NCBI GenBank assembly: GCA_963575745.1
Contig: CAUYUJ010014191.1
Location: 193,385 to 257,384 of the forward strand
Direction of reading: 5' to 3'
Length of the DNA: 64,000 bases
DNA from: Prorocentrum cordatum
Taxonomy: Eukaryota; Sar; Dinophyceae; Prorocentrales; Prorocentraceae
Shown: positions 19,690 through 31,799 of the stretch, in pieces
How the letters are laid out: each line of letters starts with the position of its first letter
How positions within the stretch are numbered: position 1 is the first letter of the stretch
The notes under the pieces: generated by a model
Seen by the model: the letters and a program-made list of their open reading frames with translations, nothing else
Databases searched by the model: none
What the model was told of the DNA's origin: nothing
Program-made: the position numbers and the translations under genes

Positions 19690-19800
19690 AAATTCTTGAC
19701 GCTTCGCGTATCCCCACCAGCACCGTAACCCCCCTGGCTTAAGCCCCCCTGGCTCAAGACGCTTCGCGTAACCCCACCAGCGGGTTACGGAGTGGCCTAG
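19690..19800. repeat. Short direct duplication (GACGCTTCGCGTA...CCCC)
   Basis: TTGACGCTTCGCGTATCCCC and AAGACGCTTCGCGTAACCCC recur 60 bp apart with CCCCCCTGGCT between. A matching TTCACGCTTCGCGTATCCCC with CCCCCTGGCTCAAG occurs at 59965-59997, so the motif is dispersed. It sits directly upstream of both the LHC pseudogene and the KH-gene locus. Confidence 0.6.
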
Positions 19801-19908
19801 CCGGCCTGCGCGGCCGCGGCCGGGGGCCCGCCCCTGGCCTCCGGCCTCCCCGCCCGCGGGGGTGGGGACGGAGGTCGTCCCTCCCTCCTCCCCCCCGCCC
19901 GCCAGGCC

Positions 19909-21165
19909 ATGCCCCCGGCGGATTCGCCTGCGGCCCGCCGCCGCCGCCAGCGGCGCGCGGCCGCCAGTCGCCGCGCGGCGCCGCCCCCGGGGCTGGCGCC
20001 GCGAGCTGCCGCGGCCCCTGGCTGCCTCGGCGTGGCCGGCGGCGCCGCTGCCGCGGCCGCCGCCGCCGTGGCCCGCGCTGCCGCCCTCGGGCCCGCCGCG
20101 GCAGTGGCCGCCGCGGCCGCTGGTCCCGCCGCGCCTATCGACGCGCCCTCCGCGGCCGCCGCCACCGCTGCCGCCGCGGCCGCCTCCGGCGGGCCGCTGG
20201 CGGCGGCCGCCGCCGCTGTCCTCCCCGACGGCGACGCCGCGACCTTCGAGAGGTGCTGCGAGATCGAGATCATGCGTGGGCGCGTGAGCATGCTCGCCAC
20301 GATGGGCCACGAGGTCGTTGGCAAGTTTCCTGGCGAGATCTCCCCGTCTCTCGGGGTGAAGTTCGAAGCTGGATGCCGAGATCGCGAACGGCCGCCCGAC
20401 CATGATGGCGATCTGCGGGATGTTCTTCCAGGACGGCCTTTCGGGCAGCGCCTGGGGCGACTGGACGCTGTACTCGGACTTCCCGCTGAGCACCTTCGAG
20501 AGCGAGCTGTGCGTGCAGGCGCTGGCGGGCTCTTGTACGACCCCTCGAGGGCCCTCTGCGACTACGAGAACGGCGGCGTCCTGGGCGTGCCCGACGGCAG
20601 TACCTCGCTTGCCGACGAGACCAAGTCCCCCAAGCTGAACGCCGAGACCGCGAACGGAAGGCTGGCGATGATGGCGATCATCGGGATGTTCTACCAGGAT
20701 GACCTCTCGAGCAGCGCGTGGGGCGACTGGGCGCCGCACACGGGCCCCCCGCTGCGCTCCTTCGGGAGCGAGCTGGGCGCGCAGGCGCCAGTGTGCCTCT
20801 GGGGCCCCGCCGACTTCACGAAGGATGTCGACGCCGCGGCCTTCAAGAGACGCCGCGAGACAGAGAGCAAGGATGGGCGGATGAGCACGCTCGCCACGAG
20901 GGGCTACAACACGCCCGAGGCTGCTGGCAAGTATCCTGGCGAGATTTCCCCGTCTCTCGATGGGGAAGTTCGAGGACACCCCGAACGGTCTGGCTGCCCC
21001 CCCCACGGTGCCAGGACCAGGCTGGCGCAGATCGTGGCGCATCGCCTCTACTGCGAATCGGGCCCGTCCGGGTACAAACCCGACCCCAACAGGAAGCTTG
21101 GCGAGCTCGGGCGGAGGCCCATCGGTCCACGCAGCGCCGAGCCACGGTCAGGCAGCGCAGGTTGA
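19909..21165 (+). pseudogene. Light-harvesting (LHC, acpPC-type) polyprotein pseudogene
   Basis: The plus frame has an Ala-rich leader of about 105 residues. It then reads FERCCEIEIMRGRVSMLATM, the first LHC helix with its Glu..Arg chlorophyll-binding pattern, and GKFPGEISPSLGVKF. A shift near 20365 moves to the frame reading AEIANGRPTMMAICGMFFQD and SAWGDW, the third helix, so the second helix of unit 1 is missing. The frame returns near 20550, giving LNAETANGRLAMMAIIGMF. A second unit then starts with FKRRRETESKDGRMSTLAT, and shifts near 20955 and 21025 restore KFEDTPNGLAA and AQIVAHRLYCE. Intact genes make tandem thylakoid antenna units; this one cannot without four corrections. The Ala-rich leader is unlike a normal plastid-targeting signal. 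Confidence 0.8.
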
Positions 21166-21174
21166 GTGCCGAGA

Positions 21175-21420
21175 GTGCCAACCTTCGTCTGGCCATTACT
21201 GAGGTCCACGTTTACGACCACGTCGACGACGACCACGACCACGACCGCGGCGACGACCACGACCACGTCCATGATGACGACGACCACGACCTCCACGGAC
21301 GCCGTCGCCTCGACGACGACGACGACCACGTCCACGGGCGCGACCACGACGGCGACCACCAAACGACAGACGACCATCCCGGGGATGCTGCCACGCACAA
21401 CGACACATCGGAGCATAGCA
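21175..21420. repeat. ACGACGACC-type repeat
   Basis: Degenerate ACGACC/ACGACG units give Thr-rich, Asp/His-rich and Val/Arg-rich frames. The Thr-rich frame resembles Thr-rich linkers seen in algae, but repeat origin is the simpler explanation. Confidence 0.75.
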
Positions 21421-23465
21421 GCAGCAGCGGCAGCGCGCCGCCCCCCGTAGCGTCGACAGACGAAGACGTCCCAGAGGGGAATCGAGAGGCGGCACAGGCA
21501 GAGGTCACGATATCACCCCCCGCATCGCGGTCGGGCGACGACGTCCCAGCGGGGAATCGAGAGGAGGTGGCCTGCAGTGACCAGGGCACTGCTCATACGA
21601 ACGCCCCCCCCCCCCCCCCCCTCCAGCTGCGCCAGCAGGCCACGGGAAAGGAACGGGAAGTCACGGCGGAGACTGCGGAAGCCGCGGAGCACCCCCCTCA
21701 GGACAATCAGCCCGAGGGTTTGCCCGACGAAAGGCGAGCCGAATTCGAAGGAGGCAACGCAGCCCCCCCGCCAAGTACACGGGCGAACAGATCCCCCCCG
21801 GCGGCGCAGACACACAGGGCCAATCCTCCCTCATCCTCTTTTAATTCACCAGATTGTGCGGCTATCGGCTGCGTCTCCTCCTCTCCTCCTCCTCCTCCTT
21901 CTGCTCAGGACGTTCGTCCAGCGAACTGTGCATGGACACGCCCCCCAACCTGTTGTCGGTTCCTCGGTTGCTGCGACTCGGGGCAGCGCCCCCATGCCGA
22001 ATGTAATGCCGAGGATCGAAACGGACATTGACAGCAGGGCAATGGTCATCAGTCTTCTGTACCAACAGGACAGAGGAAAGGAGTGGGATGTCATGGCGGA
22101 GACGGCGGATGCTGCGGAAGCCGCGGAATACCCCCCTCAGGGCAATCAGAGCGCCAGTAGCCCCCTGGGGCCGCCACACACCCCGCAGGGATGCCACGGA
22201 ACAACCATCCAGACGCAGGACAGCGAAGCCATCCGCTGGCTAGTCGGGAGGAACCGCTTTGCCCCTATTCGCCCCCCTTCCCCAGTTGGCGAGCTCCTTG
22301 CGGACGGCGAACCCGAGGCGCCCTCGCCGGGCGCCCAGGGCACCGCTGGCGACGCAGCCCGCGCCCCGGCTGTGGAAGTCGCGCCGCAGCGCGTGCGCGC
22401 CCTCGGCACAACCAGTGGTGCCCCAGAGAACGGAGAGGATCAGGCGCTGTCCAGAGGGGGCGCACCTGGGGGCGACAGCGGGCGCAGGCCCGACGGCGAG
22501 CGCCAGCGAAACGGACCCCTCCCCGCGAGCCACAAGGCCGAGTCTGCCTTGGCCGCCGGACGCGGTCCGACCCCAGCCTGGCGGCCAACCGCGCGGCCTG
22601 CACTTCTCCGCAAAATTCTGCCAGGCGGGCAGCCGGGGCTGTCGCGAGCAGATTGCGATCCCCCCAGCCAGGACAACGAGGCCGTTACGTTGGAGATTGG
22701 CGGCCGGGATACAAGGCGGCACCAGGGGCCCAACCCGCGTCGATGGCCAGAGCCCAAGGACCCCGACACGGGACAACAGCTGCACAAAACAGGAATCAAC
22801 AACGTCCAGTGGGACCTCCCCGGGGAGGCACCCGGCGAGGCGACGCGACGACTCCGAGTCACACCGGGGCCAATGTTCACTGGCACCTGGCACGCTTTCG
22901 CCAAGCGGCAGTCGGTGCCTGGCGGCATGGGCGCGCTCGACCCGGAATCGGCACGACCCGCAAACCTGCCGCCTCTTTCTGGAATCCTTCCGCGGCCACA
23001 AGGGCGACGCACGGGTCCTCAGCGACGCGCCGGGCCTCGACGTCGACTGGGCTCGGGCCTGGCAGCGGCGCCCGGGTCCGAGCGGCGGCGCGAGCAGTGG
23101 TCACCATGCGGTAAAGGGCCACCCGAGCAAACAGGCCCCCAGGAAGCACTGCAGACAGTGGTGGGCCGCCCCCCCACAGTAGCCTTGCCGCCCCCTCGCG
23201 GCATCCCTGCGAGTTGCTACCGTGGTAGTGTCTCGACACCTGCTTCTTTCAGAACTTCTACGTCTTTTTCTTGGCTGTTGTCTACGCGCTGCGTGTGTGG
23301 CTATGCCGTCGGCACCTCACGTGCTCCCCCCCCGACGATGCTGCCCTGCAGCAGGGGCATAACGCCCCCCAGCATGATCAGGCGCCCCGCCCCCCCCGCG
23401 ACCGAGGTCCCACCGCATCGCGCGGTGCGATCACAGTGGCCAAGGTCTCGCTGTATTAGCAATGG
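21421..23465. other. GC-rich sequence with degenerate duplications, coding status unclear
   Basis: All three plus frames stay open for hundreds of codons because of high GC. Internal duplications are visible: GGGGAATCGAGAGG near 21477 and 21553; GGAAAGGA..GGGA followed by GCGGAGAC near 21645 and 22075; and a block around GCGTCTCCTCCTCTCC near 21868 and 23515. One frame near 22600-22800 (HFSAKFCQAGSRGCREQIA) looks protein-like but cannot be assigned. I make no gene call. Confidence 0.4.
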
Positions 23466-24414
23466 CGTCGCCTCCCCCTCCTCCTTTCATTCATTGGATT
23501 TTGCGGCTCTTGGCTGCGTCTCCTCCTCTCCCCCCTCCTCCTCCTGAGGTTTCGGCCGCGCGCGATTTCCCCCCTGCCGAGGCTCTTGGAGCACTTGGGT
23601 CTATGTGCCACCTGGAGGCTCTCTCGCAGAGCTCCGAGGTGAGGTCGGGCCGCGCTGCTGCCAGGTGTTGCTCTGACAACTCGGGCCAATGCCTGCCCCG
23701 GCACCACCGGGGGCTAGACCTGGGGTGAGTGCGGAACAGCAAGTGGCACACCCTTTGCTCGACTGACGACGTTCCCCCTTCTGGTCCACCCCGGCCCCCG
23801 GTTGACGCTAGCCCCCGTCCACCGTGATGGATAAGCTGCCTGCGTTGTTCGCCGACGACGTGGTCCACCTCTGGGCGGGAGCCACCATCGTGCTCCTGGT
23901 ACTGCACAAGTGGTTCATCTTTTGACAGTACTCCAGCCCTCCTGCGGGTTGGCCCATGGCGCTCGGCCGCGCCTGCTGCCGTTCCCCCGACACTCCGGGT
24001 CAGGCAGTCAAGGTTCGGACTCCGCGATGGGTCGACGTCTCCGTGCATTGGTCGGTGGCTCATGTCCGATCGCGCCATGGAGTCCAAGTAAGTGAGGCTT
24101 ACCCGGCTACCCCTCTTCTGCCCGCGCGTTCCTTGCTCTCTCGCCCCCTCGCAGTGGTGAGCGGTGCGGCCTCGCGTGCCCACTGTGATGCCGCTGAGCT
24201 GCTTGGCCCTAGCCTGTGCTCTCTGGACTGTGCGGTTTGAGCTGGCGCCACTTTGCGACTTCTCTCCGTCTACTCCAGTCTGGTGCTTGCGTCCCCGTTC
24301 TGGGGTCGCTCGCATCTTAATGGGGGGCATTTTGCTTCTTGCAGGTGCATTTGTTGCGTCGGCCTAGGCGCCGTCGTAACCAATTTTCTCGCCCTGTGCC
24401 CCAGCCGCGCCCGC
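23466..24414. other. Unique sequence with one 32-residue hydrophobic frame
   Basis: A small frame at 23827-23925 reads MDKLPALFADDVVHLWAG and ends in a hydrophobic LLVLHKWFIF tail. FADD is also the RT active-site motif of many LINEs, so this could be an RT scrap; neighbouring frames do not support that. Nothing else is recognised. Confidence 0.25.
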
Positions 24415-24545
24415 CCCGCTTCTTGGACTCTTCCTTGGAGCCACCAATCAAACAAAAATATCCCAACCAGCTTATCCCGCTTCTTGACACTTGTCCTGGA
24501 GCCGCCAACCAAAACAAATATCTCCACCAGCCCATCCAGAAACGA
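24415..24545. repeat. Imperfect tandem duplication, about 65 bp
   Basis: GCTTCTTGGACTCTTCCTTG and GCTTCTTGACACTTGTCCTG start two similar units that both continue with GGAGCC(A/G)CCAA. Confidence 0.75.
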
Positions 24546-24714
24546 TGTCCAGGCAAGTTGAAGAGATCAGGGAAGTGGGGGAGCAACGAGAGGGACAGCC
24601 GATCCGTGCAAAGGATGAGGCGGAAGAGGAGGCCAGATGGATAGATGAGGGGGTGGCGAGGAACCGAGCGAAGGAGGGATGAGGATAATGATGACGCTAG
24701 GTGGATGGTTGAAT

Positions 24715-25490
24715 GCCGCTCGGATGCCTCTTGGAAGCCTTTTGGAAGCCTCTTCGGGCGTCTTTGGGGGTCTCTTGGCGGTCAATGGGGGCTTTTGGGC
24801 GTCTTGGGTGCTTCGGGGGGGCCTCTTGAGGCCGCTTGGGATCCTCTTGGGGGGCTCTTGGGGGCCTGTTGGAGGCCTCTTGGGGCCTCTTTGGGGTCTC
24901 TTGGAGCTTCATGGCGGCCTCTTGGAGCCTCTTGGAGGCCTCTTGGAACCATCCTGGGAGCCTCCTGTAGCCTGTTGGAGGCTTCTTGGGGCCTCATGGC
25001 GGCCTCGTGGAGGCCTCTTGGAAGCCTCTAGGGGCCTCCTGGGCGCCCTTTGGGGCCATCTTGGAAGCGATCGATCAAAGAAGGGGGGTTCCCTAATTAA
25101 CCCTGCCCCTCGGGAGCTCCCAAAATAGCCGCCTGGACCCCTCTTGGGGCGCTCTTGGAACGCTCTTGGGCGCTTTTGGGGCCGTCTTGGGGCCCTCTTG
25201 GGCCCCTCTTGGGGCATCCTTGGCCCTTCTTGGAGCCATGTTGAGGCCTCAGATGGCCATCGGAAGCGAAAAAGCGAGAAACCGAAAATCATTGGTTTTC
25301 CATAGGTTTTTGAAGGATTTTGGCTTCTTGGGGGGCCTCCTTGGGAAGATAATTGGCCTCTTGGAGCTGTCTTGGAGCGTTATGAGAGCGTCTTGGAGCA
25401 TCTTCGGAGCCATCTTGCGGCATCTTAGGCTATCTTGAGCCATCTTGGAAGTCATCTTGGATTATCCGAGGCGTTCATGGAGCCATCTTG
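24715..25490 (+). repeat. CCTCTTGGGGG minisatellite
   Basis: Degenerate 10-15 bp units of GCCTCTTGGGGGCC type, interrupted by a short unrelated patch at 25070-25130. It is the same family and orientation as 43660-44110 and 47990-49080. The Gly/Leu/Trp-rich frames are artefacts. Confidence 0.9.
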
Positions 25491-25884
25491 GACACTCTGA
25501 CCGCTCGCGGCCGGGCCCGTCCAGGTCCAGGGGAGGGGGTTAGGGGGAGGGGTAAACCCCTCCCCGAAGGGGAAGAAGGGAAGATGGAAGAGGAAACTCC
25601 CTAAACCACCTACGCCCAGAGGGCTTGTGGGATTAAAATCCGACGCCCCATCCCTCCAAACTCCGCCGCAGGCGCCCGGAATTACGCTACCGAGGAACCC
25701 CACATATTTAAGTTTAAATCTTCTTATGTGCTAGCTTAAGTTTATGATATATGCGCAATTTTGCGTTCTCAGCCCTCGTCGCGAATGTTCCCTCTGTGTC
25801 ATCCAACGCCATATTGCTTCAACCTCCTCCCTGTTCCTAGCCTTCTATCCTCCATCGAGGACAGATTCGAGCCAGCCAGCGGCC
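25491..25884. other. Unique spacer with one palindrome
   Basis: AGGGGTAAACCCCT near 25550 is an inverted pair followed by CCCCGAAGGGG. No gene is seen. Confidence 0.5.
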
Positions 25885-28010
25885 GCGGTGAGGGACCACC
25901 CCCTGCGCACCCTCTATGGTGTCGAGAAAGTGCCACGCCTGCTATGCCCTGGACGACCGTCGTGCATGGCGGCCGCGGTGAGGGACCACCCCCTGCGCAG
26001 CCTTTATGGTGTCGAGAAAATGCCGCGCCTGCTATGCCCTGGACGACCGTCGTGCATAGCGGCCGCGGTGAGGGACCACCCCGGTGAGAGACCACCCCCT
26101 GCGCACCCCCTCTGGAGTCGAGAAAGTGCCACGCCTGCTAAGCCCTGCGACATTGGCGCGTACAGAGACCGCGGTGAGAGACCACCCCCGTGCGCACCCC
26201 CTCTGGTGTGGAGAAAGTGCCACTCCTGCTAGGCCCTGCGACATTGGCGCGTATAGGGGCCGCGGTGAGAGACCACCCCCTTGCGCACCCCCTGCGGTGT
26301 CAAGAAAGTGCCACGCCTGCTAGGCCCTGCGATATTGGCGCGTATAGGGACCGCGGTGAGAGACCACCCCTGCGCACCCCCTCTGGTGTCGAGAAGTGCC
26401 ACGCCTGCTAGGCCCTGCGACATTGGCGTATAGGGACCGCGGTGAGAGACCACCCCCTGCGCACCCCCTCTGGTGTCGAGAAAGTGCCACGCCTGCTAGG
26501 CCTGCGACATTGGCGCGTATAGGGACCGCGGTGAGAGACCACCCCCTGCGCACCCCAGGCCCTGCGACATTGGCGCGTATAGAGACCGCGGTGAGAGACC
26601 ACCCCCTGCGCACCCCCTCCGGTGTCGAGAAAGTGCCACGCCTGCTAGGCCCTGCGACATTGGCGCGTATAGAGACCGCGGTGAGAGACCACCCCCTGCG
26701 CACCCCCTGGTGTCGAGAAAGTGCCACGCCTGCTAGGCCCTGCGACATTGGCGCGTATAGAGACCGCGGTGAGAGACCACCCCCTGCGCACCCCCTCCGG
26801 TGTCGAGAAAGTGCCACGCCTGCTACATTGGCGCCTGCGCGCACATTGGCCCTGCGTATAGAGACCGCGGTGAGAGACCACCCCCTGCGCACCCCCTCCG
26901 GTGTCGAGAAAGTGCCACGCCTGCTAGGCCCTGCGACATTGGCGCGTATAGAGACCGCGGTGAGAGACCACCCCCTGCGCACCCCCTCTGGTGTCGAGAA
27001 AGTGCCACGCCTGCTAGGCCCTGCGACATTGGCGCGTATAGGGACCGCGGTGAGAGACCACCCCCTGCGCACCCCCTGGTGTCGAGAAAGTGCCACGCCT
27101 GCTAGGCCCTGCGACATGGCGCGTATAGAGCCGCGGTGAGAGACCACCCCCTGCGCACCCCCTCTGGTGTCGAGAAAGTGCCACGCCTGCTAGGCCCTGC
27201 GACATTGGCGCGTATAGGGACCGCGGTGAGAGACCACCCCCTGCGCACCCCCTCCAGTGTCGAGAAAGTGCCACGCCTGCTAGGCCCTGCGACATTGGCG
27301 CGTATAGAGACCGCGGTGAGAGACCACCCCCTGCGCACCCCCTCTGGTGTGGAGAAAGTGCTACGCCTGCTAGGCCCTGCGACACTGGCGCGTATAGGGC
27401 CCGCGGTGAGAGACCACCCCCGGCGCACCCCCTTGTGGTGTCGAGAATGTGCCACGCCTGCTAGGCCCTGCGAAATTGGCGCGTATAGGGACCGCGGTGA
27501 GAGACCACCCCCTGCGCACCCCCTCAGGTGTCGAGAAAGTGCCACGCCTGCTAGGCCCTGCGACATTGGCGCGTATAGAGACCGCGGTGAGAGACCACCC
27601 CCTGCGCACCCCCTCGGTGTCGAGAAAGTGCCACGCCTGCTAGGCCCTGCGACATTGGCGCGTATAGGGACCGCGGTGAGAGACCACCCCCTGCGCACCC
27701 CCTCCGGTGTCGAGAAAGTGCCACGCCTGCTAGGCCCTGCGACATTGGCGCGTATAGAGACCGCGGTGAGAGACCACCCCCTGCGCACCCCCTCTGGTGT
27801 CGAGAAAGTGCCACGCCTGCTAGGCCCTGCGACATTGGCGCGTATAGGGACCGCGGTGAGAGACCACCCCCTGCGCACCCCCTCTGGTGTCGAGAAAGTG
27901 CCACGCCTGCTAGGCCCTGCGACATTGGCGCGTATAGAGACCGCGGTGAGAGACCACCCCTTGCGCACCCCCTCGCACCCCCTGGTGTCGAGAAAGTGCC
28001 ACGCCTGCCG
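25885..28010 (+). repeat. Satellite C, 90-bp unit, about 23 copies
   Basis: The unit reads GACCGCGGTGAGAGACCACC, then CCCTGCGCACCCCCTC, TGTCGAGAAAGTGCCACGCC and TGCTAGGCCCTGCGACATTG. The first three copies form a subfamily with TATGCCCTGGACGACCGTCG instead of the GGCCCTGCGACATTG arm. A few copies are truncated (26550, 26825). Many copies differ only at single sites (TATAGAG or TATAGGG), alternating irregularly. The unit length keeps long frames open on both strands. Confidence 0.93.
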
Positions 28011-28554
28011 TACCCCGCGCCATGGCCTGCATAGAGTCTCCTGCCATCCACTGCGAATCCTACACGCACGTCTTGTATATGGCATGGTATGTGTATGTGT
28101 ATGATGCGTGTGCGGCTATATCGGGACGTGTCTCATGTGGGTGCCCACTATGTCGCGCACACGCCTCAATGGACGCTGCAGTGATCACGCCAGGCGCGCA
28201 CTAGCGTTGTATGGTGTGTGTGTGTTTGTGTGCGAGTGTGTGCATGCGCGCGGCCGTATGTAGACGCGTGTCTCATGTACTTGCCGTGCACGCGTTGAGC
28301 GCGGGTGAGGAGAGGAAGGAGGAGAGAGGAGATGAGGTGTGAGGTGAGGTGAGACGCGGGTGCGCCGCGGCAGGGAAGAAAACCAGAACCCCACGAAACA
28401 TGTGGGGAATAATCATAATTTCAAATTGCGGCAGTACCCGAAAATTGGATGCATACCCCCTGGATTTGCCCAGCACCCCCCAGGAATCGTAAGGGCCCAA
28501 ACGGATGCTGATGGATTCCGCTGGTTTCTGGAGCCCCATCCTGGAGGATTCCTC
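28011..28554. other. Unique spacer with short GT-rich patches
   Basis: Short GTGTGT runs occur at 28090-28110 and 28210-28245, and a GAGGTGAGGTGAG run at 28325-28350. No gene or dispersed repeat is recognised. Confidence 0.5.
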
Positions 28555-28910
28555 CCTGGACGCTCTCTTGCAGCCGTTTCGGGCCGTCTTGGGAAGCCGC
28601 TTGGGCCGTCTCGAGGCCATCTGAAGTCGTCTTGCGTCTTGGGCCGTCTTGATTCAGTCTTGGGCAATCTTGGCGGCCCTGGTGGCCTGTTTGGGCCAGG
28701 TGGCAGTCATCTTGGATTCCTCGGAGGGCGCCAGGGGCATGTCTCGGCGCCGCATCTTGGACACCATCTGGTATCTGGAATCCAGATGACTGCCACCTTG
28801 GATTCCTTGGAGGGTGCCAGGCCATGTCTTGGACATGGCCCGGCACCGTTCGGCGCCGCATGTCCGTGCATGTCTCGGTGGCAGTCATCTTGGATTCATC
28901 GGAGGGCGCC
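28555..28910 (+). repeat. CTTGGGCCGTCTTG minisatellite and duplicated GGCAGTCATCTTGGATTCC block
   Basis: Degenerate CTTGG units are followed by repeated GGCAGTCATCTTGGATTC and GAGGGCGCC phrases (28695, 28790, 28880). The same phrase recurs at 31794, on the far side of satellite D. Satellite D therefore appears to sit inside, or to have expanded within, this sequence. Confidence 0.75.
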
Positions 28911-28914
28911 GCAT

Positions 28915-31790
28915 GGAAAACGTATTGAGTGGCAATGCATCGCTTCATGTTGAGGCCCAGAATGCAAGTGAAACAATTGGTCTTTCTCAACCAGTTTTCT
29001 GGTGACCCACCCTTCGTGGGTCACCTGGTGTGCTTTCGCCGCATCGAAAACGCATTGAGTGGCAGTGCGTCGCCTCATGTTGAGGCCCAGAATGCAAGTG
29101 AAACAATTGGTTTTTCTCAACCAGTTTTCTGGTGACCCACCCCTTCGTGGGTCACCCGGTGTGCTTGCGCCGTATGGCAAACGTATTGAGTGGCAATGTT
29201 TTGCCTCATGTTGAGGCCCAGAATGCAAGTGAAACAATAGGTTTTTCTCAACCAGTTTTCTGGTGACCCACCCCTTCGTGGGTCACCTGGTGTGTTTTTG
29301 CCGTATGGCAAACATATTGAGTGGCAGCGCATCGCCTCATGACGAGGCCCAGGATGCAAGTGAAACAATGTTTTTTCTCAACCAGTTTTCTGGTGACCCA
29401 CCCCTTCGTGGGCCACCTGGTGTGCTTGCGCCGCATGGAACACGTATTGAGTGGCAATGCGTCGCCTCATGACGAGGCCCAGAATGCAAGTGAAACAGTG
29501 GTTTTTCTCAACAAGTTTTCTGGTGACCCACCCGTTCGTGGGTCACCTGGTGTGCTTGCGCCGTATGGAAAACGTATTGAGTGGCAATGCGTCGCCTCAT
29601 GTTGAGGCCCAGAATGCAAGTGAAACAGTTGGTTTTCCTCAACCAGTTTCTGGTGACCCACCCCTTCGTGGATCAACTGGTGTGCTTTCGACGTATCGAA
29701 AACGCATTGAGTGGCAGTGCGTCGCTTCATGCTGAGGCCCAGAATGCAAGTGAAATAGTTGGTTTTTCTCAACCAGTTTTCTTGTGACCCACCCCTTCGT
29801 GGGTCACCTGGTGTGCTTGCGCCGCATGGAGAACGCCTTGAGTAGCAATGCGTCGCCTCATGATGAGCCCTAGAATGCAAGTGAAACAATTGGTTTTTCT
29901 CAACCAGTTTTCTGGTGACCCACCCCTTTCGTGGGTCACCTGGTGTGCTCGCGCCGTATGGCAAACATATTGAGTGGCAGTGCGTCGCCACATGACGAGG
30001 CCCAGGACGCAGGTGAAACATTTGGTTTTTCTCAACCAGTTTTCTGGTGACCCACCCCTTCGTGGGTCACCTGGTGTGCTTGCGCCGCATGGAACACGTA
30101 TTGAGTGGCAGTGCATCGCCTCATGTTGAGGCCTAGAATGCAAGTGAAACAATTGGTTTTTCTCAACCAGTCTTCTGGTGACCCACCCCTTCGTGTGTCA
30201 CCTGGTGTGCTTGCGCCGTATGGCAAACGTATTGAGTGGCAATGCTTCGCCTCATGTTGGGGCCCAGAATGCAAGTGAAACAGTTGGTTTTTCTCAACCA
30301 GTTTCCTGGTGACCCACCCCTTCGTGGGCCACCTGGTGTGCTTGCGACGTATCGAAATCGCATTGAGTGGCAGTGCGTCGACTCATGTTGAGGCCCAGAA
30401 TGCAAGTGAAACATATGGTTTTTCTCAACCAGATTTCTGGTGACCCACCCCTTCGTGGGTCACCTGTTGTGCTTGCGCCGCATGGAAAGCGTATCGAGTG
30501 GCAAAGCCTCGCTTCATGTTGAGGCCCAGAACGCAAGTGAAACAATTGGTTTTTCTCAACCAGTTTTCTGGTGACCCACCCCTTCGTGGGTCACCCGGTG
30601 TGCTTGCGCCGTATGGCAAACGTATTGAGTGGCAATGCTTTGCCTCATGTTGAGGCCCAGAATGCAAGTGAAACAATAGGTTTTTCTCAACCAGTTTTCT
30701 GGTGACCCACCCCTTCGTGGGTCACCTGGTGTGTTTTTGCCGTATGGCAAACATATTGAGTGGCAGTGCATCGCCTCATGACGAGGCCCAGGATGCAGGT
30801 GAAACAATTTGTTTGCCTCAATCAGTTTTCTGGTGGCCCACCTCTTCGTGGGTCACCTGGTGTGCTTGCGCCGCATGGAAAAAGTATTGAACGGCAGTGC
30901 ATCGCCTCATGTTGGGGCCCAAAATGCAAGTGAAGCAACTGGTTTTTCTCAACCAGTTTTCTGGTGACCCACCCCTTCGTGGGTCACCTAGTGTGCTTGC
31001 GCCGTATGGCAAACGTATTGTGTGGCAATGCTTCGCCTCATGACGAGGCCCAGGATGCAAGTGAAACAGTTGGTTTTCCTCAACCAGTTTCTGGTGACCC
31101 ACCCCTTCGTGGGTCAACTGGTGTGCTTTCGCCGTATCGAAATCGCATTGAGTGGCAGTGCGTCGACTCATGTTGAGGCCCAGAATGCAAGTGAAACATA
31201 TGGTTTTTCTCAACCAGTTTTCTGGTGGCCCACCCCTTCGTGGGTCAACCGATGTGCTTGCGCCGCATCGAGAACGCATTGAGTGGCAGTGCGTCGCCTC
31301 ATGTTGAGGCCCAGAATGCAAGTGAAAGAACTGGTTTTCTCAACCAGTTTTCTGGTGGCCCACCCCTTCGTGGGTCACCTGGTGTGTTCGCGCCGTATCG
31401 AAAACGCATTGAGTGGCAGTGCGTCGCCTCATGTTGAGGCCTAGAATGCAAGTGAAACAATTGGTTTTTCTCAACCAGTTTTCTGGTGACCCACCCCTTC
31501 GTGGGTCACCTGGTGTGCTTGCGCCGTATGGCAAACGTATTGAGTGGCAATGCTTCGCCTCATATTGAGGCCCAGAATGCAAGTGAAACGATTGGTTTTT
31601 CTCAACCAATTTTCTGGTGACCCACCCCTTCGTGGGTCACCTGATGGCAAACATATTGAGTGGCAGCGCGTCGCCTCATGACGAGGCCCAGGATGCAGGT
31701 GAAGCAATTGGTTTTTCTCAGCCAGTTTTCTGGTGACCCACCCCTTCGTGGGTCACCTGGTGTGCTTGCGCCGCATGGAAAACGTCCAAG
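28915..31790 (+). repeat. Satellite D, 131-bp unit, about 22 copies
   Basis: Each unit has ATTGAGTGGCAATGC, CTCATGTTGAGGCCCAGAAT, GCAAGTGAAACAATTGG, CTCAACCAGTTTTCTGGTG and a hairpin GGTGACCCAC/GTGGGTCACC with a CCCTTC loop. Repeated 131-bp spacing is clear from 30294 to 31000. Several neighbouring copies share variants (ATGACGAGG for ATGTTGAGG; TATGGCAAAC for CATGGAAAAC), indicating duplication of multi-unit blocks. Short frames on either strand break every one to three units. Confidence 0.93.
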
Positions 31791-31799
31791 GTGGCAGTC

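Noticed and set aside
21577-23547. 656-codon open frame
   Set aside because: GC-rich DNA is open in three frames here; internal duplications and lack of any motif argue against a single gene.
23827-23925. FADD motif as reverse transcriptase remnant
   Set aside because: Neighbouring frames show no other RT motif, so the four-residue match is not enough.
25885-28010. CRISPR-like array (regular repeats)
   Set aside because: Whole 90-bp unit is repeated, with no unique spacers and no cas genes; a eukaryotic satellite.
27102-28104. Frames of more than 300 codons in satellite C, both strands
   Set aside because: Same 90-bp effect; mirror-image frames cannot both be real.
28915-31790. CRISPR-like array with hairpin repeats
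   Set aside because: The 131-bp unit is conserved throughout with no variable spacers.
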